Made by a program: the position numbers and the translations under genes. From Streptomyces chartreusis (GTDB lineage Bacteria > Actinomycetota > Actinomycetes > Streptomycetales > Streptomycetaceae), in the NCBI RefSeq assembly GCF_008704715.1, contig NZ_CP023689.1, positions 310,001-374,000 of the forward strand: a stretch of DNA of 64,000 nucleotides, read 5' to 3'. Position 1 is the first letter of the stretch, and each line of letters starts with the position of its first letter. This document shows, piece after piece, positions 30,328 to 39,200 of the stretch. The notes beneath the pieces are model-generated. The model did no database searches. It saw only the letters and a list, made by a program, of their open reading frames with translations, and was not told the DNA's origin.

Positions 30328-30362
30328 CTGGTGCCCGGCATCGAGAAGATGCCGGGCACCAG
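30328..30362. terminator. Shared bidirectional terminator of hmo and the NRPS gene train
   Basis: CTGGTGCCCGGCAT (30328-30341) pairs perfectly over 14 bp with 30349-30362, loop CGAGAAG. It is 9 bp after the hmo stop and 20 bp from the stop of the convergent ferredoxin gene, so it can serve both. Confidence 0.85.
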
Positions 30363-30382
30363 TGACGTGACGCGAGGGCCCC

Positions 30383-30601
30383 TCAGCGAGGTCCTCCCCG
30401 CTCCGCCTCCCGCTCATGGACCGAGATAGCGTGTCCCGGGCAACGCCAGACGACCGACCGTACGGCCGCGGCGAGTTCCTCGGCCGGTGCGGAGTTGTCG
30501 ACGACGCCCATTCCTTCGTCGTCCTGGTCGAACACCTGGGGCGCGAACATCGCGCAGACGCCGCCGCTCACGCACTTGTCGCGGTCGATCCGGATCTCCA
30601 T
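30383..30601 (-). CDS. [3Fe-4S]-type ferredoxin, P450 redox partner
   Basis: A 72-residue small ferredoxin of the Streptomyces P450-partner kind. Three Cys are in the cluster pattern: DKCVSGGVCAMFAP gives Cys10 and Cys16, and VVWRCPGHA gives the third near residue 53. The second cluster ligand of 4Fe ferredoxins is replaced by Gly, pointing to [3Fe-4S]. GGGAG precedes the ATG at 30601. It is the last gene of the leftward train, 43 nt after the second P450, and most likely supplies electrons to both P450s. No ferredoxin reductase is visible; a chromosomal one would be needed. Confidence 0.9.
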   Translation of the reverse strand: MEIRIDRDKCVSGGVCAMFAPQVFDQDDEGMGVVDNSAPAEELAAAVRSVVWRCPGHAISVHEREAERGGPR

Positions 30602-30644
30602 GGGTCTGTCGTCTCCCTTCGGTCTGCCGTCTCCATTCCGTCGG

Positions 30645-31916
30645 TCACCAGGCGACCGGCAGGCGGTGGACTCCGTGGGCGAGCGCGCGGTTGTAGAAGC
30701 GCACTTCCTCGGCGGGCACGGCGAGCCGGAGTTCCGGGAAGCGCCGCCACAGGGCCTTGTAGGCGATGCGCAGCTCGGTGCGGGCCAGCGCGGCGCCCAG
30801 GCAGTGGTGGACGCCGTGCCCGAACGCGACATGGGCGACCGGCTCACGGGCGAGGTCGAGCCGGTCAGGGCCGTCGGTGAGGGCCGGGTCGCGGTTGGCC
30901 ATGGTGAGCGAGCAGATGACGGTCTCGCCCGCCTTGATCAGCTGGTCGCCGATCCGCACGTCGTTCACGGCGGTGCGCGGGGTGGGCGCGTTCGCCACCG
31001 ACATGTAGCGGATCAGCTCGTCGAGGGCGCGGTCGGAGGCGAGCCGGCCGCCGTCCCCCTTGCCCGCACCCGGACCGCCCGTGCCGTCGCGTTCGCCGAG
31101 CAGGAGCGGGAGCTGGTCCGGGTTCTCCAGCATCGCGAGGACCCCGAGGCCGATCATGCCCTCGATGTTGTCGATGCCGGCGAGGATCAGCAGCACGCAC
31201 ACGCCGCGCATCTCCTCGTCGGTGAAGTCGTCGCCGTGCTCGCGCACCAGCGCGCCGATGAACCCGTCGTCGGGGTCCTTCCGCTGCCGCGCCACCATGG
31301 AGACCAGATAGCGGGAGAACGCGGCGCCGTCCGCCGCCCGCACCTTGCGGCTGCGGGAGAAGTCCAGGTGCCGGTGGCAGTGGCGCAGGAACTCCGGCCG
31401 GTCGTCGCGCGGCACACCGATGAGCTCGCACAGCACCTCGCCCGGCACCGGCTGCGCGAACAGCGGCATCAGGTCGGCGCCCGGTCCCGTCGCCTGGACG
31501 GTGTCCAGGTGCTCCTCGATGATCGCCGTGATGTCCGGTTCCAGCCGGCGCAGCCGCCGTACGGTGAACTCGGGGGTGAGCATCTGGCGGAGCCGGGTGT
31601 GCTCCGGCGGGTCGTAGTCCATCAGATGGCCGACCAGCTCCGGCGGGCGCCAGTTCGGTCCTTCGGCGCCCCACCGGCGGCGGGTGCTGAAGTTGGTGTG
31701 GTCGCCCAGGATCCGGCGGACCTCGGTGTAGCCGGTGGCGAGCCAGACCCATTCGTCGGATTCGTTGGGACCGATGACGTACCTGCTCAGGGGCGGCGCG
31801 GCACGCAGGTCGTCCGCCGGGTCGAAGCGGGTGCGCCGGGTGTAGAGCAGTTCGGGGTACGCCTGTTGTGCCCGCGGTTGCTGCTGCGGGGCCTGTCGCT
31901 GGGCTTGCTGCGGCAT
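30645..31916 (-). CDS. comJ: OxyB/ComJ-like cytochrome P450 (aryl-ether crosslink)
   Basis: A 423-residue P450. It carries MDYDPPEHTRLRQMLTPEFT (C-helix region), the PRDD motif in IGVPRDDRPEF known to contact NRPS X domains, the I-helix AGIDNIEGMIGLG, ExxR in DELIRY and the haem loop FGHGVHHCLGAALA (Cys near 372). From memory, its NFSTRRRW, FSRYLVSMVARQRK and GMIGLGVLAML segments parallel vancomycin OxyB closely. I therefore infer phenolic ether coupling between residues 4 and 6. The N-terminus has a Gln-rich extension (MPQQAQRQAPQQQ). AGGAGG precedes the ATG; the gap to the upstream P450 is 13 nt. Confidence 0.88.
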   Translation of the reverse strand: MPQQAQRQAPQQQPRAQQAYPELLYTRRTRFDPADDLRAAPPLSRYVIGPNESDEWVWLATGYTEVRRILGDHTNFSTRRRWGAEGPNWRPPELVGHLMDYDPPEHTRLRQMLTPEFTVRRLRRLEPDITAIIEEHLDTVQATGPGADLMPLFAQPVPGEVLCELIGVPRDDRPEFLRHCHRHLDFSRSRKVRAADGAAFSRYLVSMVARQRKDPDDGFIGALVREHGDDFTDEEMRGVCVLLILAGIDNIEGMIGLGVLAMLENPDQLPLLLGERDGTGGPGAGKGDGGRLASDRALDELIRYMSVANAPTPRTAVNDVRIGDQLIKAGETVICSLTMANRDPALTDGPDRLDLAREPVAHVAFGHGVHHCLGAALARTELRIAYKALWRRFPELRLAVPAEEVRFYNRALAHGVHRLPVAW

Positions 31917-31929
31917 GAACGTCGTCCTC

Positions 31930-33123
31930 CTACCAGGCCACCGGCAGCGCGTCCACGGAGTAGACCCGTGAGGACGGCATCCGGAACCTGATCTCCTCGT
32001 GCGGGACGGCGAGCCGCAGTTCCGGGAAGCGCCGCCACAACGCCTGGTAGGCGGTGCGCAGTTGCATCCGGGCCAACGGAGCGCCGAGGCAGTGGTGCAC
32101 GCCGTGTCCGAACGCCATGTGCGGGGCCGGTTCACGGGTGATGTCGAAGCCGTCCTTGTGATCGTCACCCGGGGTGGCGATCCGGTTCGCCGCGAAGGCG
32201 GAGCAGATGACGCGCTCCCCCTTCGGCACGACGTGCCCGCCGAGCGGCACGTCCTCCAGCGCGGTGCGGGGCGAGAGGGTCGGGATGACCGAGACGTGGC
32301 GCAGCAGTTCCTCCACCGCGCGATCGATCAGTTCGGGTTTCGCCCGCAACTCGGCGAGCTGGTCCGGGTGTTCGAGGAGGACGAGGGTGCCGAGCCCGAG
32401 CATGCTGGCGACGTTCTCGATGCCGGCGGAGGTCAGCGACGCGGCCAGGCCCTCCAGTTCCTCGTCGGTGATCTCGTCGCCGTACTCGCGCACCAGCATG
32501 CCGAGCAGATCGTCGCCGGGGTCCCGGCGCTGCCGTGCGGTGAGCTGGTGGAAGTAGGCGCGGTAGGCCCGGCCGGCCGCCATCTGGCGGGCCCGGCCGC
32601 GGCCGTCGTCGCGGGTGATGTCGAGGTGCCGGGACAGCTCGGCCCGGTCGTCGCGGGGCACGCCCAGCAGTTCGCAGGCCGTGTGGCCCGGTATCTGCCA
32701 GGCGAAGTGCTGCATCAGGTCGGCCGGTGCCCCGGCCTGCTCCATCGCGTCGAGGCACTCCTCGACGACGGCGTCGATGCGCGGCTGGAGCCTGCGCAGG
32801 CGCCGCATGGTGAACTCGGGGTTGAGCATCCTGCGCAGCCGGGTGTGCTCCGGCGGGTCGTAGTGCAGGGGGTTGCCGATGTTCTGGAGCCGCCGGGACT
32901 GCGCCTCGGTGTCGGCGGGCGGGAGCATGGTGAACCGGTGCTGGTCGCTGAGCACCTCGCGGGACTCGTCGCTGCCGGTGACCAGCCAGCCCACGACCTG
33001 GCTGGAGGGCCCGCCGTGCAGTTCCGTCCGCAGCACCGGGCACCGGTTGCGCAGTTCGACCAGCTCGGGGACCGGGTCGAGCCGGTCCCGGCGGTTGTAC
33101 ACGGGGACGTCACGGGACGCCAT
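31930..33123 (-). CDS. comI: Oxy-type cytochrome P450 (second crosslink, ComI-like)
   Basis: A 397-residue P450. Motifs: LHYDPPEHTRLRRMLNPEFT, PRDD in LGVPRDDRAEL, I-helix SAGIENVASMLGLG, ExxR as VEELLRH and the haem loop FGHGVHHCLGAPLA (Cys near 344). As in the neighbour, the usual acid-Thr pair of the I-helix is replaced by acid-Asn, a trait of GPA Oxy enzymes. With OxyB function assigned to the other P450, this one is left for the second ring, in complestatin the aryl bond between Trp2 and Hpg4. That split is inference from position and elimination. The ATG at 33123 has GGGAGG 12 nt upstream; the gap to the halogenase is 17 nt. Confidence 0.85.
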   Translation of the reverse strand: MASRDVPVYNRRDRLDPVPELVELRNRCPVLRTELHGGPSSQVVGWLVTGSDESREVLSDQHRFTMLPPADTEAQSRRLQNIGNPLHYDPPEHTRLRRMLNPEFTMRRLRRLQPRIDAVVEECLDAMEQAGAPADLMQHFAWQIPGHTACELLGVPRDDRAELSRHLDITRDDGRGRARQMAAGRAYRAYFHQLTARQRRDPGDDLLGMLVREYGDEITDEELEGLAASLTSAGIENVASMLGLGTLVLLEHPDQLAELRAKPELIDRAVEELLRHVSVIPTLSPRTALEDVPLGGHVVPKGERVICSAFAANRIATPGDDHKDGFDITREPAPHMAFGHGVHHCLGAPLARMQLRTAYQALWRRFPELRLAVPHEEIRFRMPSSRVYSVDALPVAW

Positions 33124-33140
33124 GTCGGGGCTCGCCTCCC

Positions 33141-34634
33141 TCAGGCGGTGGTGGCCGGCAGCCAGTACAGGCCGTCCGGGGAGGAGACCAGTCCGCCGGG
33201 GAACATGGGCGTCTCGGGTTCCGCGTCCTCGCCGAGCAGCGCCCGCATCTGCACCTGGCCCGCCTCCTGCATGGCGTTGCGCACGACGGAGGAGCTGAAC
33301 AGGGGCACCGAGCTGCCGTCCTCGTTCGCGGCGAACTTCTCCACGGCCGTGGCGAACTCCTCGGAGTTGTCCGCGAGCCGCTCGCTCAGCGCGTCGGTGT
33401 TCATCAGGCCCTGCTCGCCGGAGGAGACACCGCCGATCAGCTCGACGAACGACTGAAGCTCCGGCTCGCTGTTCGCGGTGACCTTCTTGGCCTGCCAGAA
33501 GTAGGAGTTCTCGTCGCGGTGCATCTCGTAGAAGGACACGAGGAACTCGTAGAAGACGCCGTACTCCCGCCGGTAGCGGGACTCGAACTCCTTCATCGCG
33601 GCGTCCTCGTCGACCTTGCCCTCCAGGACGCTGTTGAGGGAACGGGCGGCGAGCAGCGAGCTGTAGGTGGCCAGGTGGACACCGGAGGAGAAGACCGGGT
33701 CGACGAAGCAGGCGGCGTCGCCGACGAGCATCATGCCGGGCCGGGTGAAGGTGGTGTGGTGGTACGAGTAGTCCTTGCGGACCCGGATCTCGCCGTACTG
33801 GCCCTCGGTGACGCGGGTCGCGTCGGAGAGGTAGTCGGCGATCATCGGGCACTCGTCGATCAGCGCCCGCAGTGCCTTCTCCGGGTCGCCCTGGATCTTC
33901 TCTGCCAACTCCCGCCGTACGACGGCTCCGACGCTGGTCAGGGTGTCGCTGAGCGGGATGTACCAGAACCAGCCGCTCTCGAAGGCCACGCAGAGGATGT
34001 TGAAGCGGTTGGGCTCCGGCATCCGCTTGCCGTTCTCGAAGTAGCCGAAGAGGGCGAGGCTGCGGAAGAAGTCGGAGTACTCGCGGGTGCCGCCGACCTT
34101 GTTGTGGAGCCGGCTCTTGTTGCCGGAGGCGTCGACGACGTACCGCGCGCGGATCTCCCGCTCGTTGCCGTCGGCGTCGGCGTAGGTGAGGCCGCGGACC
34201 CGCTCGCCCTCCTCGATCACCCCGCGCACCGAGCAGCCCTCGCGGACGTCGGCTCCCTGCTTGCGGGCGTTCTTCAGCAGGATGTCGTCGAACTTGGACC
34301 GCTCGACCTGGTACGCCACGGACGTCGGGCCCGCCATGCGGGGCGAGACGGAGAAGGCGAACGTCCAGGGCTCGGGCCGGGCGCCCCAGCGGAAGGTGCC
34401 GCCGCGCTTGAGCGGGAAGCCCGCCTTCGCGAGGTCGTCCGCGGCGCCGGAGAGCCGGCACACACCGTGAATGGTGGACGGCAGCAGCGATTCACCGATC
34501 TGGTAGCGCGGGAAGTTCTCCTTTTCCAGTACGACGACCCGGTGCCCTTGTTTGGCGACGAGCGCGGCAAGGGTGGAACCGGCGGGTCCGCCGCCGACGA
34601 CGGCCACGTCGAATTCTTCGGTCACTGCTGCCAC
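33141..34634 (-). CDS. comH: FAD-dependent halogenase (phenolic, carrier-protein-bound substrate type)
   Basis: Flavin halogenase of the VhaA/ComH class, expected to chlorinate Hpg rings, in GPA systems while bound to the NRPS. It has 497 residues. The FAD motif VAVVGGGPAGSTLAALVA is at the N-terminus, with FPRYQIGESLLPSTIHG following. The halogenase WxWxIP signature is GWFWYIP near residue 222, and GDAACFVDPVFSSGVHLA is the second FAD motif. I chose GTG 34634 because AGGGAG lies 7 nt upstream and family similarity starts there; the frame is open 24 codons further. Complestatin carries six chlorines on three Hpg units, which one such enzyme is thought to install. A reductase is not encoded here. 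Confidence 0.93.
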   Translation of the reverse strand: MAAVTEEFDVAVVGGGPAGSTLAALVAKQGHRVVVLEKENFPRYQIGESLLPSTIHGVCRLSGAADDLAKAGFPLKRGGTFRWGARPEPWTFAFSVSPRMAGPTSVAYQVERSKFDDILLKNARKQGADVREGCSVRGVIEEGERVRGLTYADADGNEREIRARYVVDASGNKSRLHNKVGGTREYSDFFRSLALFGYFENGKRMPEPNRFNILCVAFESGWFWYIPLSDTLTSVGAVVRRELAEKIQGDPEKALRALIDECPMIADYLSDATRVTEGQYGEIRVRKDYSYHHTTFTRPGMMLVGDAACFVDPVFSSGVHLATYSSLLAARSLNSVLEGKVDEDAAMKEFESRYRREYGVFYEFLVSFYEMHRDENSYFWQAKKVTANSEPELQSFVELIGGVSSGEQGLMNTDALSERLADNSEEFATAVEKFAANEDGSSVPLFSSSVVRNAMQEAGQVQMRALLGEDAEPETPMFPGGLVSSPDGLYWLPATTA

Positions 34635-34662
34635 AGCCAACTCCCTGTCCGTTTCGGTGTTC

Positions 34663-35940
34663 TCATTGAGCCTGAATTCGTCCGACCGGCTCGTCAACTC
34701 GTCCAATTTCCTTTTCCGGACGCTCTTTTCGTCCGATGAGGGTGAGCAGCGGTCCTGTCATGAAGGTGGTGATGAGCGCCATCAGGACGAGCACCGTGAA
34801 GAGCCCGGGGCCGATCACTCCCGATTCGAGCGCCACGTTGAGCACGATCAGTTCCGTGAGGCCGCGGGTGTTCACGAGGGCCGCCACCCGTGCCGACTGA
34901 CGGGGGCCGAGTCCGGTGAACCGGCAGGCCGCGTACGCCGGGCCGAGCTTGCCGAGGACGGCGATGCCCAGGATCAGCGCCAGCAGCACCAGTCCGTCGG
35001 CGTCGAGCGTGCCGACGTCGAACTTCAGCCCGGTGGTGACGAAGAACAGCGGCAGGAACACGGCCGCGGTCTGCTCCATCGGCTGGAGCACCTCCGCGTC
35101 CGGGACCTCGTTGCGGCGCGGCATGACCAGCCCCGCGAGGAAGCCTCCGAACACCGGGTGCAGCCCCAGCATCGACGTCACCCAGGCACTGCCCAGCGCG
35201 AGCCCCAGCGCCAGCGGCACCGGGCTGAGCAGCCGTGACTCGGAGCGCCGCAGCAGACGGTCCAGCAGGGGCCGTACGACGAGGAACATGACCGCGCTGA
35301 ACAGCACGATCAGCACCAGGGCCTGCAGCCACGAGGGCCCCGAGGAGTGCGCGGTGCCGGCGAACGCGGCGGCCAGCACCAGCCAGGCGGCGACGTCCAT
35401 GATCCCGGCCGCGGTGGTGGCGACCGCCCCGGTGGACGTCCCCGCCATGCCGCGCTCGCGGACGATCGCCACCAGCACCGGCAGCGCCGTCACCGAGCAG
35501 GCCACCGCCATGAACATCACGAACGTCCGCCCGCCCGCGTCGGGTTCGACCGCGGTGAACATCCCGTCGAGCAGGGTCACCGCGCCCGTGCTGAGGCCGG
35601 CCGGGACCAGCAGTGCCAGCGCGGCCACCGCCAGTACGGACCGGCCACCGCTGCGCAGTTGCCGGTAGTTGATCTCGTATCCGGCGAGGAACATGAAGAT
35701 CACGACGGCGACCTGGGAGAGCACCGTCAGGAACGGCAGCACCTCCGGCGGGAAGAGAACCTTCGTCGGATCGCCCGGCAGCCGGCCGAGCAGGGTGGGG
35801 CCGAGGGCGATACCCGCCACGATCTGCCCGATCACGGTCGGCTGCCCCAGCCGGCGGGCCAGCGCGCCCAGCAGCCAGGAGGCGACGACGATGAGCGCGA
35901 CGTCGCCGATGACGACGGCCGTCACCTGTTCGGTGTCCAC
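34663..35940 (-). CDS. CPA2-family Na+(K+)/H+ antiporter of the GPA cluster
   Basis: A 425-residue antiporter with about 12 helices. RLGQPTVIGQIVAGIALGP (about 30-48), VAVVIFMFLAGYEINYRQL (about 78-96), the LFFVTTGLKFDVG segment near 300 and ALVNTRGLTELIVLNVAL near 352 fit CPA2 exchangers. GPA clusters commonly carry such a gene beside the NRPS genes; its role (ion balance, self-protection or indirect export) is unsettled. The GTG at 35940 follows AAGGGAGAAGC. It lies 37 bp after mbtH and 28 bp before the halogenase in one transcript. The tail (RPEKEIGRVDEPVGRIQAQ) is cytoplasmic and charged. Confidence 0.9.
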   Translation of the reverse strand: MDTEQVTAVVIGDVALIVVASWLLGALARRLGQPTVIGQIVAGIALGPTLLGRLPGDPTKVLFPPEVLPFLTVLSQVAVVIFMFLAGYEINYRQLRSGGRSVLAVAALALLVPAGLSTGAVTLLDGMFTAVEPDAGGRTFVMFMAVACSVTALPVLVAIVRERGMAGTSTGAVATTAAGIMDVAAWLVLAAAFAGTAHSSGPSWLQALVLIVLFSAVMFLVVRPLLDRLLRRSESRLLSPVPLALGLALGSAWVTSMLGLHPVFGGFLAGLVMPRRNEVPDAEVLQPMEQTAAVFLPLFFVTTGLKFDVGTLDADGLVLLALILGIAVLGKLGPAYAACRFTGLGPRQSARVAALVNTRGLTELIVLNVALESGVIGPGLFTVLVLMALITTFMTGPLLTLIGRKERPEKEIGRVDEPVGRIQAQ

Positions 35941-35977
35941 GCTTCTCCCTTCTTCTCACTGCGTGCGTGCGCGTCGC

Positions 35978-36199
35978 TCAGGCCGTGGCGGTGTCCTCCA
36001 TGCGGGCGACGAGGCTCTTGGGCCGCATGTCGGTCCAGTTCTGCTCGACGAATTCCAGGCATTCGGCCCGGCTCGCCTCACCGAAGGCGGTCGTCCAGCC
36101 CTGCGGGATCTCCGCGAAAACCGGCCAGAGGGAGTGCTGGCCCTCGTCGTTGACGAGCACCAGGAAAGTGCCGTTCTCGTTGTCGAAAGGGTTGGTCAT
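35978..36199 (-). CDS. MbtH-like NRPS chaperone
   Basis: A 73-residue MbtH-domain protein that binds adenylation domains and is often required for their solubility and activity. Invariant features are present: [19 protein letters not shown], then [19 protein letters not shown] with conserved Trp residues, and a terminal [14 protein letters not shown]. It starts 4 bp after the stop of the last NRPS gene, so translation is closely coupled to it. It should serve the A domains of all the NRPS proteins here. Confidence 0.97.
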   Translation of the reverse strand: MTNPFDNENGTFLVLVNDEGQHSLWPVFAEIPQGWTTAFGEASRAECLEFVEQNWTDMRPKSLVARMEDTATA

Positions 36200-36203
36200 G
36201 GTG

Positions 36204-39200
36204 TCATTCGCCTTCTTTTCCGGAGTGGTTCGCGGATTCTTCGGTCTGTCGAGGGGCGGTCAGTTTCTCGGTGAGGACACGGCCGACCGGCGGGAGGTTT
36301 CCGGGGTGGAGCATCCGGTAGTGGTCGACGGGGATTTCATGGCTCTCGACGGTGCCGCCGGTGAAGTCGTCCCAGCCGGCCCTGGCCTCGGCGGCGGGCA
36401 GTTCCTCCGGGCGGTCGTGCGCGGCGATGAACAGCAGTACGTCACCGCCGAAGCGGCGCGGGGTGTGGCCGGGCGCGAACCGGGCCATGTTGCCCAGCAC
36501 TTCCTGCATCCGCGACAGCACCCGGTCGCCGAGGTTGCCGCGTGCGTCGACGCCGGCGGACACCTCGATCTCCTGCTCCATCAAGGTCGACGCCTGCTCC
36601 TCACGGGAGACCCCGCGGTCCCGGGAGATCGACTTCCCGGCGCTGCTGGGGTACGCGTCGAGCAGGGCGAGCAGCGCCACCTCCTCGCCCAGTTCCTCCA
36701 GCCGGCAGGCGATCGCCTGCGCGATCATGCCGCCGAAGGACCAGCCGAGCAGGTGATAGGGGCCCACGGGCTGCACCGTGCGGATCTCGTCGGCGTAGTC
36801 GGCCGCCATCTCCTCGATGCTGTGCGGGAGTTCCTCCGGTCCGGCGAGCCCGCGCGCCTGCACGCCGTACACCGGGAGGTCGGCCGGCAGATACGGCACG
36901 AGCGCCGCGTAGGACCAGCTCAGGCCCATGCTCGGGTGCAGGCAGAAGAGCGGCTTGCGGGTGCCTTCGGGACGCAGCGGCAGCAGCACGCCCAGTTCAC
37001 TGCCACCTCCCCCGACCGGCCTGGCGGCCCGGGAGACCCGCCGGTCGCGCAACGACAGCACGCCCTCGCCGTCGCGCCTGGCCCGCTTTCCGGTCCGCAG
37101 CATGCGACCGCCGGGCCGGTACGGGTCGGCGACGAACCGCTCGGCGGTGAGCGCGGGCCGTCCCGCGTAGCCCCGGGCGAGGGTGCCGCCCGCCACGTAC
37201 AGCTCCCCCTCGACTCCGCTGGGGACCGGCCGCAGCCGGTCGTCCAGGACATAGGCCGGAGTGTGCGGGAGCGGCCGTCCCACCGGGAGCCCGGCGGCGG
37301 GCGCGGGCTCACCGGGACCGAACCGCGCCTCCAGCCAGGTACCGCCGGTCTCGGACGTGGCGTGACCGGCGACCCGGGTGGAGACCGGGGGGATCCGGTG
37401 CGGTTCCTCGTCCACGACCAGGATCTCCGGGTACGACAGTGAGTCCGCCGCCTGCTTGGCGAGCAGGGCGCCGGTGGTGACCAGGAGGTCGGCGCCGGGC
37501 CGGTCGGCGGAGGGGGTGCCGAAGCGCACGGTGCCGCCGGAACTCAGGGTGGCGAGCAGCGGGGTGATCAGGGACGCGCCCGGCACGCGGGGGTCCAGCA
37601 GGGTCACCCCGGACACGGTCGAGGTGAGGGCGCGGTGCGCGGCGCGGGAGGCGAGGGTGCGGTGCTCGATGACCGTGTGGGTGCCGTCCTCGGCCGAGGT
37701 GGGGAGCAGCAGGGCCGCGTGGCCGGGGTGCGGGGCGAGGTCTCCACCGGGGATTTCCGTGACGGCATCAACTGCCCTCTCGTCGCCGTCGGTGATCAGC
37801 ACCGGGATGCCTTCACCCGGCGACCGGGCCCCGGCACCGCTCGCGCTGGTGACCACGGCATCGTGACGGAGTTCCCCGAGTGCCCGGTCCGGTCCGGAGA
37901 TCAGGCGGAGCGCGGCACCGGACCACAACACCCCGAGAACCGCCCCGACCAGCCCCACGCCCGCGGGCTGGTCCACTGCCACGACGTGCTCGGCGCCGAT
38001 CCCCCGAACCGTGAGCCGCCGCGCCAACGCCCGCGCCGTCACGTCGAGTTCGGCGTAGGTGAGCGTCCCGGACTCGTCCGTCACGGCGACCGCGTCGGGC
38101 GTGGCGGCAATCTGCGCGGCCAGCGCCTCGACGACCGTCGACTCGGGTGGCCCGGCCTCGGACTCGTGGGTCACCCGCCGCTCGGCATCGTCCAGCAGCA
38201 GGTCGACGTCCCCGACCCGCAACTCCGGGTCGTCGGCGACTTGCTCCAGGACCCGGACCAGCCGTGCGGCGAAGGCGGCTGCCGTGGTCGGGTCGAACAG
38301 GTCAGTGGCGTACCGCAGTTCGCCGGCCAGGCCGTCTGGGGCACCGTCCAGGTCCTCGTTCTCTTCGAGGTGGAGGGACAGGTCGAACTCCATGGCGTCG
38401 GTGCCGAGGTCGACGGGGCTGGTGTTCAGTCCGGGCAGCTGCCAGGCGTCCCACGGGTCCTCGCCCTCCTCGTGGACGTCGAGCGCGACCTGGAAGACGG
38501 GGTGGCGGTCGGGTGTGGGCGGCAGGTCGAGGGCCTCCAGCAGCCGGGCGAAGGGCACGTCCTGCCTGCGGCGGGCCTCGCGGCCCGCGTCGTGCGCCCT
38601 GCCGAGCAGCTCGGTGAAGGTGGAATCGCCGGAGAGGTCGGTGCGCAGGGCGAGGGGGCGTTCGAAGGCGCCGATCAGCCCTTCCAGTTCGACCTCGTCG
38701 TCGCTGCGCGGCAGCACGGTGCCGACGGTGACGTCGTCGGTCGCGCCGAGCCTGCCGAGCAGCAGGGCGAGTGCCGTCTGTACCACGGTGAACGCGGAGG
38801 CCCCCGACGGCTCGGCCGTCGCGGTGAGCCGGGCGTGCGCCTCGGCTCCGAGGCGGACCGGCACGGATCCGGCCCGGCGGGTGGGCAGCACCGGTCGGTC
38901 GCGGTCCGTGGGCAGTTCCAGGCCCTCCGGGGCGTTGTCGAGGGCGCCGCGCCAGTACTGGATCTCGTCCCAGGCGAGGGTCTCGCGGTCCTGCTCGCCG
39001 TTCAGCAGCTCCCGCTCCCACAGCGCGTAGTCGGCGAACTGCAGGGGAAGTGGCGCGCGTTCGGGGGCTCGGCCCCTGCGCCGGGCACCGTAGGCCGCGG
39101 CGAGGTCGCGCATCAGCACGCCGGTGGACTGCGCGTCCGCGGCGATGCGGTGCACGAGGAGGTGCAGGACGTGGTCGGTGTCGGAGAGGGCGAACAGGGT

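Noticed and set aside
34635..34706. Longer halogenase starting at 34706
   Set aside because: It would overlap the antiporter end, and family similarity and the ribosome site indicate GTG 34634.
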